Positions 7,466-14,905 are shown, counted from the stretch's first letter. The stretch is DNA of 15,419 bases from Atopobiaceae bacterium UBA1367 (GCA_002305995.1 DBRN01000010.1:1-15419); one strand, 5' to 3'. Numbers and translations are program-made. The notes: a model not told the origin generated them from the sequence alone.

Positions 7466-8569
7466 TCACGGCCTGAACGCCGCCCGCAGCTGGCGCGCCA
7501 CCTTCCTCGGCTTGAGGGCCACAGCCGCAACGAGCCGCAGGGCCCAGCAGGCCGGCAGCAGCGCGGGCACACGCCCCAGCACCGGATAGAACATGGACAT
7601 CGTGTCAAGGGGCGGGAAGGCCCGTCGCACCAGATATCCCCCACGGCCATGGCGGGCAATCTGGTTCGCCATCTTGTGGGTCATCGTGCCGTAGGCCCCC
7701 GACGAGGCCATGTAGGCGAGCATCTCCTCGTCATCGGGCGAGAGAGCCTCACCGTCGAGCAGCCGGTTGGCCAGCCGCCGCGAGCGCTCCTCGAAGTCGG
7801 CGATGCCCAGCTTGCCGAGCTCGCCCACAACGTAGCCCCAGTCCAGCTCGTCACCAAACCTGCGCAGGTAGACATAGGTATCCAGCAGCGAGCGCAGGCC
7901 TATGCCCCCCGCCGAGAAGTGCTTGTGCGCATGGGCGACCACATACACGTAGAAGTCCTCGGCACTGAGGTGACGGCCCATGCCGCCGTCACCGTCGGGC
8001 AGCAGGCGCGTCTCCACGTTGCGGTAGTACTCGCACACATGCCGATCGGACGTGGGCGCAAAGAGCGACCGATGCAGCTCGAAGTTGCACACGGGCTCCT
8101 TGTGGTACACATCGTGCACGCCCCCGCCAACCCGCTTGGCGACAAAGCCCATGGCCTCCATGGCCCGCCTCGCGTCCGCCGCGCGCGCGGGGTCGATGAG
8201 GATGTCGTTGTCCGACATCTGCCGCATGCCGTAGGAGGGATAGAGCCCCTGCAGCACGCAGCCCTTGAGCGGCAGGTACCAGATCCCCGCCTCGTCCAGC
8301 CGCCGAAGGAGCCTCGCACGCTCCACGTCCATGGCGGCGCTCTTGCGGATGGCCTTGCCCCGCGCCTGGGTGAGGCGCTCGTCGCGCACGCCCGCCGCCT
8401 CCAGCGCCATGGCGCAGGCGGAGACGAGCAGGTGCCGTGACGACACGCGGTAGACAGCGTCCAGGTCCATGCGAGCCACGCGCGCCGCGTCGGGCACCTC
8501 GCCGCGCGCCGCGCACCCCGCGAGGTAGGCCACGTCACGCACGACCCGCCCGTCCGCCTCCTCGCTCAC
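7466..8569 (-). CDS. Nucleotidyltransferase family protein (NTP_transf_5-like), RiPP-like operon
   Basis: The 367-residue protein starts at a GTG (8569) that overlaps the ABC gene's stop codon as GTGA. The open frame continues upstream, but that part only shadows the ABC gene. Motifs typical of uncharacterised nucleotidyltransferases of the PF14907 type are visible: the LPLKGCVLQGLYP segment (about 99-111), then G-M-R-Q-M-S-D-N-D-I-L-I-D (about 114-126) with the D-x-D expected to bind metal, then an ELHRSL segment (about 154-159). The family has the polymerase-beta fold. Homologues occur in lasso peptide clusters of the paeninodin type beside an HPr-kinase-like enzyme, where a role in decorating the peptide or its phosphate has been proposed. 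Here it is the last gene of a translationally coupled string, so a role in peptide modification is inferred. Confidence 0.8.
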   Translation of the reverse strand: MSEEADGRVVRDVAYLAGCAARGEVPDAARVARMDLDAVYRVSSRHLLVSACAMALEAAGVRDERLTQARGKAIRKSAAMDVERARLLRRLDEAGIWYLPLKGCVLQGLYPSYGMRQMSDNDILIDPARAADARRAMEAMGFVAKRVGGGVHDVYHKEPVCNFELHRSLFAPTSDRHVCEYYRNVETRLLPDGDGGMGRHLSAEDFYVYVVAHAHKHFSAGGIGLRSLLDTYVYLRRFGDELDWGYVVGELGKLGIADFEERSRRLANRLLDGEALSPDDEEMLAYMASSGAYGTMTHKMANQIARHGRGGYLVRRAFPPLDTMSMFYPVLGRVPALLPACWALRLVAAVALKPRKVARQLRAAFRP

Positions 8570-10404
8570 AGCTCCTCGACCCCCTCCTCGGAGAAGCGCA
8601 GCACCCGGTCGCAGATCTCGAGCGCCGCCGGGCGATGCGTCACGACGACGACCGTCCTGTCGGTCATGTCGCGCAGGTTGCGCAGCAGCCGAGCCTCGGT
8701 CGCGCCGTCCAGCGCGCTCGTGGCCTCGTCGAGCAGCAGCACCGGGCTTTGCGAGAAGACCGCCCGGGCGATGGCAAGCCGCTGCATCTGTCCCTCGGAG
8801 AGTCCTGCCCCACGCTCGCCGAGGGTCGTGTCGACGCCGTCCGCCAGCGCGTTCACGAAGGCGTCCGCGCAGGCGACCTCCAACGCCTGCGCCAGCCGTC
8901 CCCCGTCGTGGGCCGCGGCAGGGTCGGCAAGGCTCACCACCTCGCGCACCGTCCCGCCCATCAGCTGATTGCCCTGGGGGACATAGGCAAAGAGCCTGCG
9001 CCACGCACCCGTCAGGGGCAGGCGCTCGCCCGCGAGGCCCGCGAGGTAGCGCTCGCCCGCGTCGGGCTCATACACGCACATCAGCAGCTTGAGCGCCGTG
9101 GACTTGCCGCAGCCGCTGTGCCCGGTGAGCGCCACGTACTCTCCCTTGCGCACCTCGAGCGAGAGGCGATCGAGTGTGACGGGCACGCCCGCCCTCGCCT
9201 GGCCGACAAGACCCCCGGCGCTCGCCCGGCCGCCGTCGGCCCCGGCGCCTGCCTGATCGGCGGTGTCCCCGGCGCTCGCCCGGCCGCCGTCGTCCCCGGC
9301 GCCCTCCCCTGCCCAACCGCCGTCGTCCCCGGCGGCAAGTCGGTACGCGAACGAGACGTCCCGCAGCCCCAGGGCCACAAACCGCTCCCCATAGAAGGCC
9401 GCCACCTCAGCAGGGGCGAGAGGGGCGAGGGCCTCCGGGCCGTCCCCCTCGAAGCCCTCCGCCTCCATGAGCCGCTCCGCGCTGGCAAGCACGGCGTAGG
9501 CGCGGGGCAGGTAGCCCGTGATGTTGGCAAACGGCGCCTGGATCTGCGAGGTGAGCTGCGTGATGGCGGTGAGCGTGCCAAAGCTCATGGTGCCGTTGAG
9601 GATGCCATACCCGCACCAGCCCACGGCAGCCAGCCGCATGCCGCCCATGGCTGCGCCAAACCCCACGTTGCACAGGTTGGAGAAGAGGCTGCGTCGCATG
9701 CGGGCAGCCTGATGCTCCCCCATCCACTCGCCCGCCTCGGCCAGAACCTGCAACTCGGCCGCAAAGGAGCGCACCGTGAGCATGCCGCCCAGGCGCTCCT
9801 GCAGAAACACGCGCAGCCTGCCGTCGGCCTCCTGGACCTGCCGGTACAGGCGCTTGAGCGCCCTGCGAAAGACGCCGGTGCACGCCAGCATCGCGATGCC
9901 ACCGGGTATGAGGACTGCGGCAAGGCGCGGCTCCAGCACGATGACGAGGGCCAGGGCGCCGACGAGCTTGGCCACCATCCCCGCCAGGCCGGGCACGATC
10001 TCCACGCAGCCGTCCGCGACCACCTTCGCGTCGTTGGTCAGGCGGTTCATCCACTCGCCGGAGTGGACGGCGCTCACGCGGGCGTAGTCGCGGCGCAGCA
10101 GCTCCCCGAGGAGCCGCCGCTTGAGGCGGTTCTCCAGGCTCGACTTTGCCAGCTCGTCCAGCCAACGGACGGCCGCGCGCAGGGCGAGCTGCGCCCCCAC
10201 GAGGGCCACCGCCAGCGCGAGCCAATGCCAGAAGCCGAGGGCGTCATGCGCCACGGCGGCGTCCACGACGCCGCGCAGCAGCAGCGCGTACAGCACGCCC
10301 GAGGCCCCGTGCAGCGCCTGCACGAGCGTGAGCGCCGCCACGCGGGCCCTGTCGCGCCCCATGACGCGCCAGGTCCAGCGCAGGGCGTCCCCGTCCCTAT
10401 CCAC
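8566..10404 (-). CDS. ABC exporter, fused membrane and ATPase domains, RiPP-like operon
   Basis: The 612-residue protein has an ABC exporter membrane domain (about residues 15-310) and an ATPase domain (about 345-600). Visible motifs are the A-loop tyrosine (VSFAYR), Walker A GHSGCGKST, Q-loop YVPQ, signature LSEGQMQRLAIARA, Walker B PVLLLDEATSALD and the H-loop VTHR. All are intact, so it should be active. There is no N-terminal C39 peptidase domain, so leader removal must be done by another protein. The GTG at 10404 is preferred because AAGGA lies five bases upstream and the start overlaps the previous stop by eight bases; a TTG at 10431 would add nine residues. A Gly/Ala/Asp-rich insert of about 45 residues separates the A-loop from the next strand. 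It probably exports the mature peptide and may give self-protection. Confidence 0.88.
   Translation of the reverse strand: MDRDGDALRWTWRVMGRDRARVAALTLVQALHGASGVLYALLLRGVVDAAVAHDALGFWHWLALAVALVGAQLALRAAVRWLDELAKSSLENRLKRRLLGELLRRDYARVSAVHSGEWMNRLTNDAKVVADGCVEIVPGLAGMVAKLVGALALVIVLEPRLAAVLIPGGIAMLACTGVFRRALKRLYRQVQEADGRLRVFLQERLGGMLTVRSFAAELQVLAEAGEWMGEHQAARMRRSLFSNLCNVGFGAAMGGMRLAAVGWCGYGILNGTMSFGTLTAITQLTSQIQAPFANITGYLPRAYAVLASAERLMEAEGFEGDGPEALAPLAPAEVAAFYGERFVALGLRDVSFAYRLAAGDDGGWAGEGAGDDGGRASAGDTADQAGAGADGGRASAGGLVGQARAGVPVTLDRLSLEVRKGEYVALTGHSGCGKSTALKLLMCVYEPDAGERYLAGLAGERLPLTGAWRRLFAYVPQGNQLMGGTVREVVSLADPAAAHDGGRLAQALEVACADAFVNALADGVDTTLGERGAGLSEGQMQRLAIARAVFSQSPVLLLDEATSALDGATEARLLRNLRDMTDRTVVVVTHRPAALEICDRVLRFSEEGVEEL
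9213..9292 (-). repeat. In-frame repeat insert within the ABC ATPase domain
   Basis: A 26-bp sequence (9213-9238) recurs exactly at 9267-9292, a period of 54 bp (18 codons), and related GGCGGCAAG/GACGGCGG-type stretches extend to about 9335. The coded peptide is built on DGGRASAG and AGDDGG units. It lies between the A-loop tyrosine and the second strand of the ATPase domain, where most ABC proteins have a short turn. Confidence 0.75.
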
Positions 10405-10870
10405 GACGATCCTTCGGGCGATGGGAGCCAACCCACAGCCTCAGGCGGCGGCGCAGCGCCAGCGCCACACGCCTCACCCCAACGCGCAGCGGCTCCGTGC
10501 GCAGCCAGACGAGGGTGTAGGCCCGGTAGCCCAGCTCGTCAACGCCGTGCTCGCGCCCGTCGCGCACGAAGGAGGTCATCACGCCCAGGATGTCCTCGTC
10601 GCGGATGCCGCGCTCGCGGCTAACGCAGTTGTCCCCCAGGATCACGTAGCCGTCCGGGAGCACCTCCACCACGCGATGCAGCACGTAGTGGCCGGGAGGG
10701 CGGCGGAAGAGCACCACGTCGCCCACCTGGCAGCGGCCCTCCCCCTTGCGCGCCACCGTGAACAGGTCGCGCCCCTGCCGCAGCAGCGGCAGCATGCTCG
10801 TCCCCACGTTGGTGTAGGTGAGGCGGCCGGCGCACCCCAGGTACTCCTCGAAGGAGAGGGCCTCACCCAT
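10397..10870 (-). CDS. S24/S26 signal-peptidase-like protease without a membrane anchor, RiPP-like operon
   Basis: The 157-residue protein carries the S26 serine motif NVGTSMLPLLRQGRDLF (Ser25), the VGDVVLF strand and the second box YVLHRVVEV...YVILGDN (His65, Gly79-Asp80-Asn81). A histidine in the second box is the Ser/His arrangement of SipW/SEC11-type peptidases rather than the Ser/Lys pair of LepB. There is no hydrophobic segment before Ser25 or elsewhere, so it is predicted to be cytoplasmic, unlike true signal peptidases. The ATG at 10870 overlaps the PqqD-like gene by eight bases. No lasso-type leader protease is encoded in the operon, so this is the best candidate for precursor cleavage. 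LexA-like regulation is less likely because no DNA-binding domain is present. Confidence 0.8.
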   Translation of the reverse strand: MGEALSFEEYLGCAGRLTYTNVGTSMLPLLRQGRDLFTVARKGEGRCQVGDVVLFRRPPGHYVLHRVVEVLPDGYVILGDNCVSRERGIRDEDILGVMTSFVRDGREHGVDELGYRAYTLVWLRTEPLRVGVRRVALALRRRLRLWVGSHRPKDRRG

Positions 10871-11123
10871 CCAGCGCGCCGATCCTGCGCAGCTCGCCGA
10901 GCGCGCGTGCCACGTCGCGCTCGATAGCGCCCGCCGGCGCGTCGAAGCGCTCGCGCAGGGCGGCCACGACGTCGCGCTCGGTGGTGTCCTCCCCCAGCAG
11001 CCCGAGGATGGCCCCCAGGGTCCCGTTGCCCCTCACCACGCCGGAGAAGCCGGCGTCCGCGGTGGGCACCAGGACGGCCTCGGCGCCCGCCTCGTGCGCG
11101 ATGAACTCCCTCTTGAGCCTCAT
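10863..11123 (-). CDS. PqqD-like peptide chaperone (RiPP recognition element)
   Basis: The 86-residue protein fits the PqqD family along its whole length: an N-terminal strand region (LKREFIAHEAGAEAVLVP), the VVRGNGTLGAILGLL segment and a winged-helix C-terminus ending in ALGELRRIGAL. PqqD-like domains bind RiPP leader peptides and present them to modifying enzymes; in lasso systems this is the B1 protein. The ATG at 11123 is seven bases beyond the kinase gene's stop, and the end overlaps the protease gene. Its presence is the strongest single sign that the small peptide encoded two genes upstream is a modified precursor. Confidence 0.88.
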   Translation of the reverse strand: MRLKREFIAHEAGAEAVLVPTADAGFSGVVRGNGTLGAILGLLGEDTTERDVVAALRERFDAPAGAIERDVARALGELRRIGALDG

Positions 11124-11130
11124 GCCAGCC

Positions 11131-11850
11131 CTATCCCCTCATGGCCTCGTAGGAGACCCGTGCCGCCCCCGCGCCCATGGTGCAGCCCAGCCGCCAGAGC
11201 CCGACCCGCTCGACCAGCCGGTCGAGCAGAGCCAGCGTCGCGGCCAGCGCCGCCGGGTCGGCGGGCCGGTACACCTGCCGCAGCAGCGCGGGGTAGGCCC
11301 GCGCCGCCGGGACGCGCTCGATGTGGTCCTCGCCCGCCCGGGCGAGCAGGCACACCGCGCGCAGCGGGACGGCGACGTTGCGGCTCAGGCGGTGCTTGCC
11401 GTCCCAGGGCGTCCCGTAGACCGTGACCCCGCCGTCGCCCACGCGCACGAGCGGCTTGTCGTCGTTGACCATCACCGCACGAGCGCCCAGCATCTCGCGC
11501 CACAGGCGCGCGTGCGTGCTCTTGCCCGTGCCGCTCCTGGCGGCAAAGAGGTATGCCACGCCGTCCACGGCGACGGCCGACCCATGGAGCACGAACGCGC
11601 CGTGCGCGGGCATCAGCTCGGCGATCTGCCGATAGACAGCCAGCCCCTCAAGGTGGCCGTCGGAGGCGCGCGGCGCGGGACGCCCCGGGCGCGCCGCCCG
11701 CTCCCGCTCGCGGTCGATGTCCGCCTGCGTGGTGCGCACGCGGAGGTCGGGGCTCCCGCCGCAGCGATAGCCCCGGCACAGCTCGTGCACGTCCTCGTGC
11801 AGCGAGGCCACCTCGACGACCATGCCGGCAAATCCGTAGGTTCCCCTCAT
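11131..11850 (-). CDS. HPr-kinase-like P-loop kinase, candidate peptide kinase
   Basis: The 239-residue protein has an HprK C-terminal-type core: VLHGSAVAV (His89), Walker A AARSGTGKST (about 104-112, Lys110/Ser111), VNDDKP (Asp130-Asp131) and GTPWDGK (about 146-152). These correspond to the catalytic His, P-loop and acidic pair of HPr kinase. No recognisable HPr phosphorylase C-terminal signature is seen, and no HPr gene is nearby. Homologues in paeninodin-type lasso clusters phosphorylate a serine of the precursor peptide, so the 32-residue peptide encoded 26 bases upstream is the likely substrate. The first about 75 residues are variable and might help bind the peptide. The ATG at 11850 is preceded by a modest G-rich ribosome binding site. 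Confidence 0.82.
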   Translation of the reverse strand: MRGTYGFAGMVVEVASLHEDVHELCRGYRCGGSPDLRVRTTQADIDRERERAARPGRPAPRASDGHLEGLAVYRQIAELMPAHGAFVLHGSAVAVDGVAYLFAARSGTGKSTHARLWREMLGARAVMVNDDKPLVRVGDGGVTVYGTPWDGKHRLSRNVAVPLRAVCLLARAGEDHIERVPAARAYPALLRQVYRPADPAALAATLALLDRLVERVGLWRLGCTMGAGAARVSYEAMRG

Positions 11851-11876
11851 GGCACCCCCGGCAGCCCTCGGACAAG

Positions 11877-11975
11877 CTAGTCCACCTCTATCTCCTCGAC
11901 GGGGGACGCGGTGATCACGTCCTCGGCGTCGAAGGTGATGACCTCGAGCTCAAGGTCCTCGTAGCTCTCCCTCAT
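11877..11975 (-). CDS. Small acidic precursor-like peptide of the RiPP-like operon
   Basis: The ATG at 11975 has a strong ribosome binding site (GGGAGG, nine bases upstream); the open frame continues further upstream but without such a site. The product has 32 residues and begins MRESYEDLELEVITFDAEDV. It contains one Tyr, two Ser, two Thr and many Asp/Glu, and ends SPVEEIEVD. The Y-x-x-x-x-L segment (Tyr5...Leu10) resembles the YxxPxL leader motif that PqqD-like B1 proteins recognise in lasso precursors, with Leu in place of Pro. Thr22 sits two residues before Ser24, as the conserved leader Thr does in lasso precursors. A nine-residue core starting at Ser24 is therefore possible. It precedes kinase, PqqD, protease, exporter and nucleotidyltransferase genes. 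The precursor role is inferred from context; the final product is unknown. Confidence 0.75.
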   Translation of the reverse strand: MRESYEDLELEVITFDAEDVITASPVEEIEVD

Positions 11976-12051
11976 GGCTGGATTCCTCCCCTCTTCCTGT
12001 CCGGTCGCCCCGGTCGCCCCGCTGGCGGGGGTCACGTGGCTCGGCTCGGTC

Positions 12052-14865
12052 TTAACCACCGGTGGCCGCCAGGCGGCTGGTCGCACCATAGACGGTACGC
12101 TCGGTGCCGTCGGGGTCGGTGTAGGTCACGTACGGGCGCACGTACCAGACGTCCCCCGCCTCGACCTTGGTCTTCACCCAGGTGTAGGTGACGGGACCGC
12201 CCGTGCCGACCGCCTTCGCGGAGCTCTTCCTGTACTGGGCATTGGCGAGCGTGAGGGCGCCCTGCCCCGGGTCGTAGCTCGTGCCGGGCGACGCGACCAG
12301 GCCGGCCTTGACGATGGTGCCGCCCTCGGGGACGGTCAGGTACGCGACGAACTGCGCCTTCTTCGCCGAGCCGTCGTAGCTGCCGGAGAAGATGGTCGCC
12401 GTGGCCCGCTCGCCGCTGTCGTAGTCGTCGCCCGCGGTGACGCGCACCTGCTCCCCGTAGACGGTCCTGGTCTCGCCGCCGAGGGTGTAGGTCACGTACG
12501 GGCGCGCGTCCCACGCGGCGCCGGCAGACACGGACCCCTTCGTCCAGGTGTAGGTGACGGGACCCGCGGTGCCCACGGCCTTCGCCGACGCCTTCTTGTA
12601 GTCGGCGTTGTCGAGCGAGAGCTCCTGGTCGTGGTCGACGGTGGCGCTCGTGGAGTCGGCGGCCACCAGCCCTGCGGCGTCGATCGTCGCCCCCTCCGGC
12701 ACCGTCAGGTGCGCGACGAAGGTGAGCCTGCTCGCGGACCAGTCGTACGTCGCCGCCCTGATGGTCGCGACTCCCGTCGCCTCGACCGGCGAGCTCGTGT
12801 AGACCGCCCTCAGCGTGGTGTCGGCCGTCGCCCTGAAGAGGATCTCCTCCTGGTATGACATCACGACGCCATCCTGGACCCAGCAGGCGAAGGACCTCCC
12901 GAGAACGTGCGCGGCCCTCGCCCTGACGTACTGGCTCCTGCCGAAGGACTCGGTGGTCGGCTCCTCCGACTCGCCGTTGTAGACGGTCACGGTGATCTGC
13001 CGCTCGACGGGCCTGAACCGGGCCGTGACGGTCACGCTCCCGCCCCCGGCGAGCGCCTCGCTGACCTCGGCGGCGCCCTTGTCCCAGCCGACGAACTCGA
13101 AGCCGTAGCACGGCGTGGGGTCGGCGGGGTAGTCGTCGTCGGAGATGCCCGCCGTGTCGTCGATCGAGGCGACCACGATGTCGTTGGCGACGAACGTGAC
13201 CGCGCCCGACGCCTTCCGGTAGCGCGCCTGCAGCTCGAGGTCCGCCGTCACCCTGTGGGTGTAGGTGGCGTCCGTGGTCAGGATCTTGCCGTTGGTCTGG
13301 CACCAGCCGAGGAACTCGTACCCCTCGCTCGCCGCGCCGGCGGTGACGGTCACCCCGGTGCCGTAGGAGACGGGGTTCCCCGGGTCATGGGTCGCCTGCT
13401 CGCCACCCTCGACGGGCTCGACCGTGGTCGTCAGGGCATACTCCAGCGGCCTGGACTCGGCGACGATGACCAGGTCCCTGTCCACGGTGTAGCTCGCGTC
13501 CGGCACCGTGACCAGCTCGTGGCCCGGCTTGGCCGCCGCCGTGACGGACAGCACCGTGCCGTGGGGCACCGTGCTGCCGCTGCCGACGGGCGTGCCGCCG
13601 TCCTCGTCCTCACCGTTCTCCTTGTGATCGATCGCGACGACGCGCACCTCGCAGCCCGCGTCGGCGTTGACGATGATGGCATACTCGCCCTCGCCGGCCC
13701 ACACGGCCCTCACCCGGACCGCGCCGCCGGGCATCGCGAAGCTGGTCCGCTCGCTGTAGTGGTCCTCGAGGCGGGCGCCGCCGGAGACGACCTCCCAGCC
13801 GGCGAAGCGGATGCCCGCCGGGGGGGCGTCGGCGACCAGGGAGACGGTGTCGCCCTCCCGGGCCACGAAGCACTCGGCGCCGCCGGAGTGGGCCGTCCCG
13901 CCCTCGACGATGACGTCGTGCTGGCCCTCGTCGGCCCACTCCGCCCGCACCTCGACGTCCGAGTTGGGCATCGCGAAGCTGGTCTGCGCGGCGCGCCGGT
14001 CGGCGAGCGAGGCGCCGCCGCGCAGGACCCGCCACGCGGCGAAGCGCTGGCCCTCGGGGGCCTCGCCGGCGGTCAGGTCGACGGTGTCGCCCTCCCTCGC
14101 CGAGGTGACCTCCGTGCCGTCAACGGAAGCCACACCACCCGTGACGTTGACGGCGTACTCTGTTGTCGTACTCTCATAGACCGCCATTATCTCTACATCT
14201 TCATCCGGCATAATGAAGGTAGTGGAGGGACTGTTTACGTCCTCGAGAGTAATGTCACCACTTATGATCTCCCATTTTTCAAAGTTCTTGCCTTCATGGG
14301 AAGAGCTGGCTGTCAGGGTGACAGAGACGCCTTTAAGACACTTTAAGATGTCTCGGTCACCGATACTTGCGCTACCGTTATCGACGGCTATGCTGTGTTC
14401 CTTTTTGGCAGTAAGGGAGGACGATACCTCTCCATATAAAATTCCTTCCTGTATTTGGAAGAAATTTCCATTACATGGATAATCTTCATAGTGATCTCCA
14501 AGATACGTTGTTGATAGTCCGCATATGATTGCCTCTTGCGGTGGCGTCCCTTCGGGGATCCCCATCTCTCCAATCCAAAGATCATTGATATAAACATGAA
14601 GGATGTATTCTTCATCCTCTTCAAAAACATCGTCCGGAGACATTATGCCAACACGACTAGACTCCCATGTTACTTCCACCCCAACATAATCTTCGTGCCA
14701 TGAACAATACGCGGTGTAGTTGGGGTTCTCGCCAACAACAGGCTCATCAATAGAGATGGGAAGAACATATACTTCTGCATGTGCTACAGTCTTTGTCCCA
14801 AAAAGAATCCCGGCCCAAACGAACAGGGACAGAAGCAGTACCCACACCCGTCTCGCTCTCTTCAT
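12052..14865 (-). CDS. Large secreted protein with InlB-type and C-terminal tandem repeats
   Basis: The 937-residue protein starts at the ATG at 14865, with GGGAGG eight bases upstream. A longer ATG at 14907 would put 14 charged residues ahead of the signal peptide. The signal peptide (about 1-30) ends AHA before EVYVLP. A unique region follows (about 31-155), then three divergent InlB-type repeats of about 75 residues (about 156-232, 237-311, 315-390) with the pattern F-x-x-W-x-V-x-x-G ... T-x-F-x-M-P ... V-x-V-x-A-x-W. Three shorter Listeria-Bacteroides-like repeats come next (about 474-690) and two C-terminal repeats of about 115 residues (about 698-812, 821-932) sharing YLTVPEG, SAKAVGT, GPVTYTW and RPYVTYT. 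No LPXTG signal or C-terminal membrane helix is present, so it is predicted to be released or held non-covalently. The first about 230 codons are clearly AT-richer than the rest. Confidence 0.82.
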   Translation of the reverse strand: MKRARRVWVLLLSLFVWAGILFGTKTVAHAEVYVLPISIDEPVVGENPNYTAYCSWHEDYVGVEVTWESSRVGIMSPDDVFEEDEEYILHVYINDLWIGEMGIPEGTPPQEAIICGLSTTYLGDHYEDYPCNGNFFQIQEGILYGEVSSSLTAKKEHSIAVDNGSASIGDRDILKCLKGVSVTLTASSSHEGKNFEKWEIISGDITLEDVNSPSTTFIMPDEDVEIMAVYESTTTEYAVNVTGGVASVDGTEVTSAREGDTVDLTAGEAPEGQRFAAWRVLRGGASLADRRAAQTSFAMPNSDVEVRAEWADEGQHDVIVEGGTAHSGGAECFVAREGDTVSLVADAPPAGIRFAGWEVVSGGARLEDHYSERTSFAMPGGAVRVRAVWAGEGEYAIIVNADAGCEVRVVAIDHKENGEDEDGGTPVGSGSTVPHGTVLSVTAAAKPGHELVTVPDASYTVDRDLVIVAESRPLEYALTTTVEPVEGGEQATHDPGNPVSYGTGVTVTAGAASEGYEFLGWCQTNGKILTTDATYTHRVTADLELQARYRKASGAVTFVANDIVVASIDDTAGISDDDYPADPTPCYGFEFVGWDKGAAEVSEALAGGGSVTVTARFRPVERQITVTVYNGESEEPTTESFGRSQYVRARAAHVLGRSFACWVQDGVVMSYQEEILFRATADTTLRAVYTSSPVEATGVATIRAATYDWSASRLTFVAHLTVPEGATIDAAGLVAADSTSATVDHDQELSLDNADYKKASAKAVGTAGPVTYTWTKGSVSAGAAWDARPYVTYTLGGETRTVYGEQVRVTAGDDYDSGERATATIFSGSYDGSAKKAQFVAYLTVPEGGTIVKAGLVASPGTSYDPGQGALTLANAQYRKSSAKAVGTGGPVTYTWVKTKVEAGDVWYVRPYVTYTDPDGTERTVYGATSRLAATGG

Positions 14866-14871
14866 GAACAA

Positions 14872-14905
14872 GGCCTCCCTTCGGGACTGCTCTCGGAGGG
14901 AGGCC
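14872..14905 (-). promoter_or_regulatory. Hairpin that sequesters the ribosome binding site
   Basis: On the mRNA strand GGCCTCCCT (14905-14897) pairs perfectly with AGGGAGGCC (14880-14872) across a 16-nt loop. The 3' arm contains the Shine-Dalgarno GGGAGG of the secreted-protein gene. A competing CTGCT/AGCAG pairing overlaps the 5' part, so two alternative folds are conceivable. Confidence 0.6.

Noticed and set aside
8570..9004. N-terminal extension of the nucleotidyltransferase frame into the ABC gene
   Set aside because: The ABC ATPase motifs on the same strand in another frame are intact, and the GTG overlapping the ABC stop is a natural coupled start.
8437..10623. A 728-codon plus-strand open frame opposite the ABC and protease genes
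   Set aside because: It is a GC-driven antisense shadow of Arg/Ala/Pro-rich composition with no recognisable domain.
7466..11975. Classification as a standard lasso peptide cluster
   Set aside because: Neither the asparagine-synthetase-like cyclase nor the transglutaminase-like leader protease is present anywhere in the window, and the putative core is too short for a ring plus tail.
11976..12089. A 38-residue upstream extension of the precursor peptide
   Set aside because: It lacks a ribosome binding site, overlaps the end of the secreted-protein gene and has low-complexity Gly/Ala/Thr composition, whereas the ATG at 11975 has an excellent site.
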